Part shown: positions 5,919 to 5,945 of the stretch, piece by piece
Layout of the letters: the number at the start of each line of letters is the position of its first letter
Position numbering within the stretch: position 1 is the first letter of the stretch
Assembly (NCBI GenBank): GCA_964621525.1
Contig: CAZUMS010000058.1
Span: 1 to 5,945 of the forward strand
Source: CAZMGV01 sp964621525 [NCBI: uncultured bacterium]
Lineage (GTDB): Bacteria; JAGRBM01
Length of the DNA: 5,945 bases
Direction of reading: 5' to 3'
Notes under the pieces: model-generated
What the model saw: only the letters and a program-made list of their open reading frames with translations
What the model was told of the DNA's origin: nothing
The model's database searches: none
Translations under genes and position numbers: made by a program

Positions 5919-5945
5919 CCGGAAACGCTGCCAGCCGGGGACGTT

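Larger units (their letters stand above)
5633..5945. other. Non-coding tail of the window
   Basis: No credible gene is present in these 313 bases. They hold the two palindromic elements at 5672-5730 and 5821-5918, separated by about 90 bases (5731-5820), of which the first part, up to about 5780, is AT-richer. I see no recognisable promoter, tRNA or coding start there. The open frame that runs through to 5856 translates the first palindrome and is an artefact. Confidence 0.7.

Overview
The window is GC-rich throughout, about 61% by hand count over 1-300 and about 70-75% inside the later genes, with strongly GC-biased third codon positions. It looks like chromosomal DNA of a GC-rich bacterium. 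The secreted Ig-like/Kelch protein, a family of oxidoreductase common in such genomes, and short palindromic repeats between genes would suit a myxobacterial, deltaproteobacterial or environmental metagenome lineage. No rRNA or marker gene is present, so the taxon is a guess.

Layout: (1) 1-2532, plus strand: the 3' portion of a large secreted protein with Ig-like repeats, each carrying two cysteines, followed by a six-bladed Kelch propeller; its true start lies upstream of the window. (2) 2533-2645: a short convergent gap with a terminator-like hairpin. (3) 2646-3701, minus: a complete saccharopine-dehydrogenase-like NAD(P)-binding oxidoreductase. (4) 3808-4584, minus: a family 2 glycosyltransferase of the dolichyl/polyprenyl-phosphate sugar synthase type. 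(5) 4583-5632, plus: an extended short-chain dehydrogenase closely matching the CDP-paratose 2-epimerase family, whose ATG overlaps the possible ATG of the divergent glycosyltransferase. (6) 5633-5945: no gene, but two distinct palindromic repeat elements.

The glycosyltransferase and the epimerase are a plausible functional pair: one makes or interconverts a nucleotide sugar, the other transfers a sugar, probably to a polyprenyl-phosphate carrier, in surface polysaccharide synthesis. The oxidoreductase lies 106 bases downstream of the glycosyltransferase on the same strand and may be co-transcribed, but nothing in its sequence ties it to sugars. The Kelch/Ig protein converges on this group and is probably an independent surface or secreted protein.

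I found no convincing new defence, mobile or RNA-guided system. The most interesting structures are the head-to-head start region at 4531-4585, the possibly clipped C-terminus of the epimerase, and the two intergenic palindromic elements at 5672-5730 and 5821-5918.
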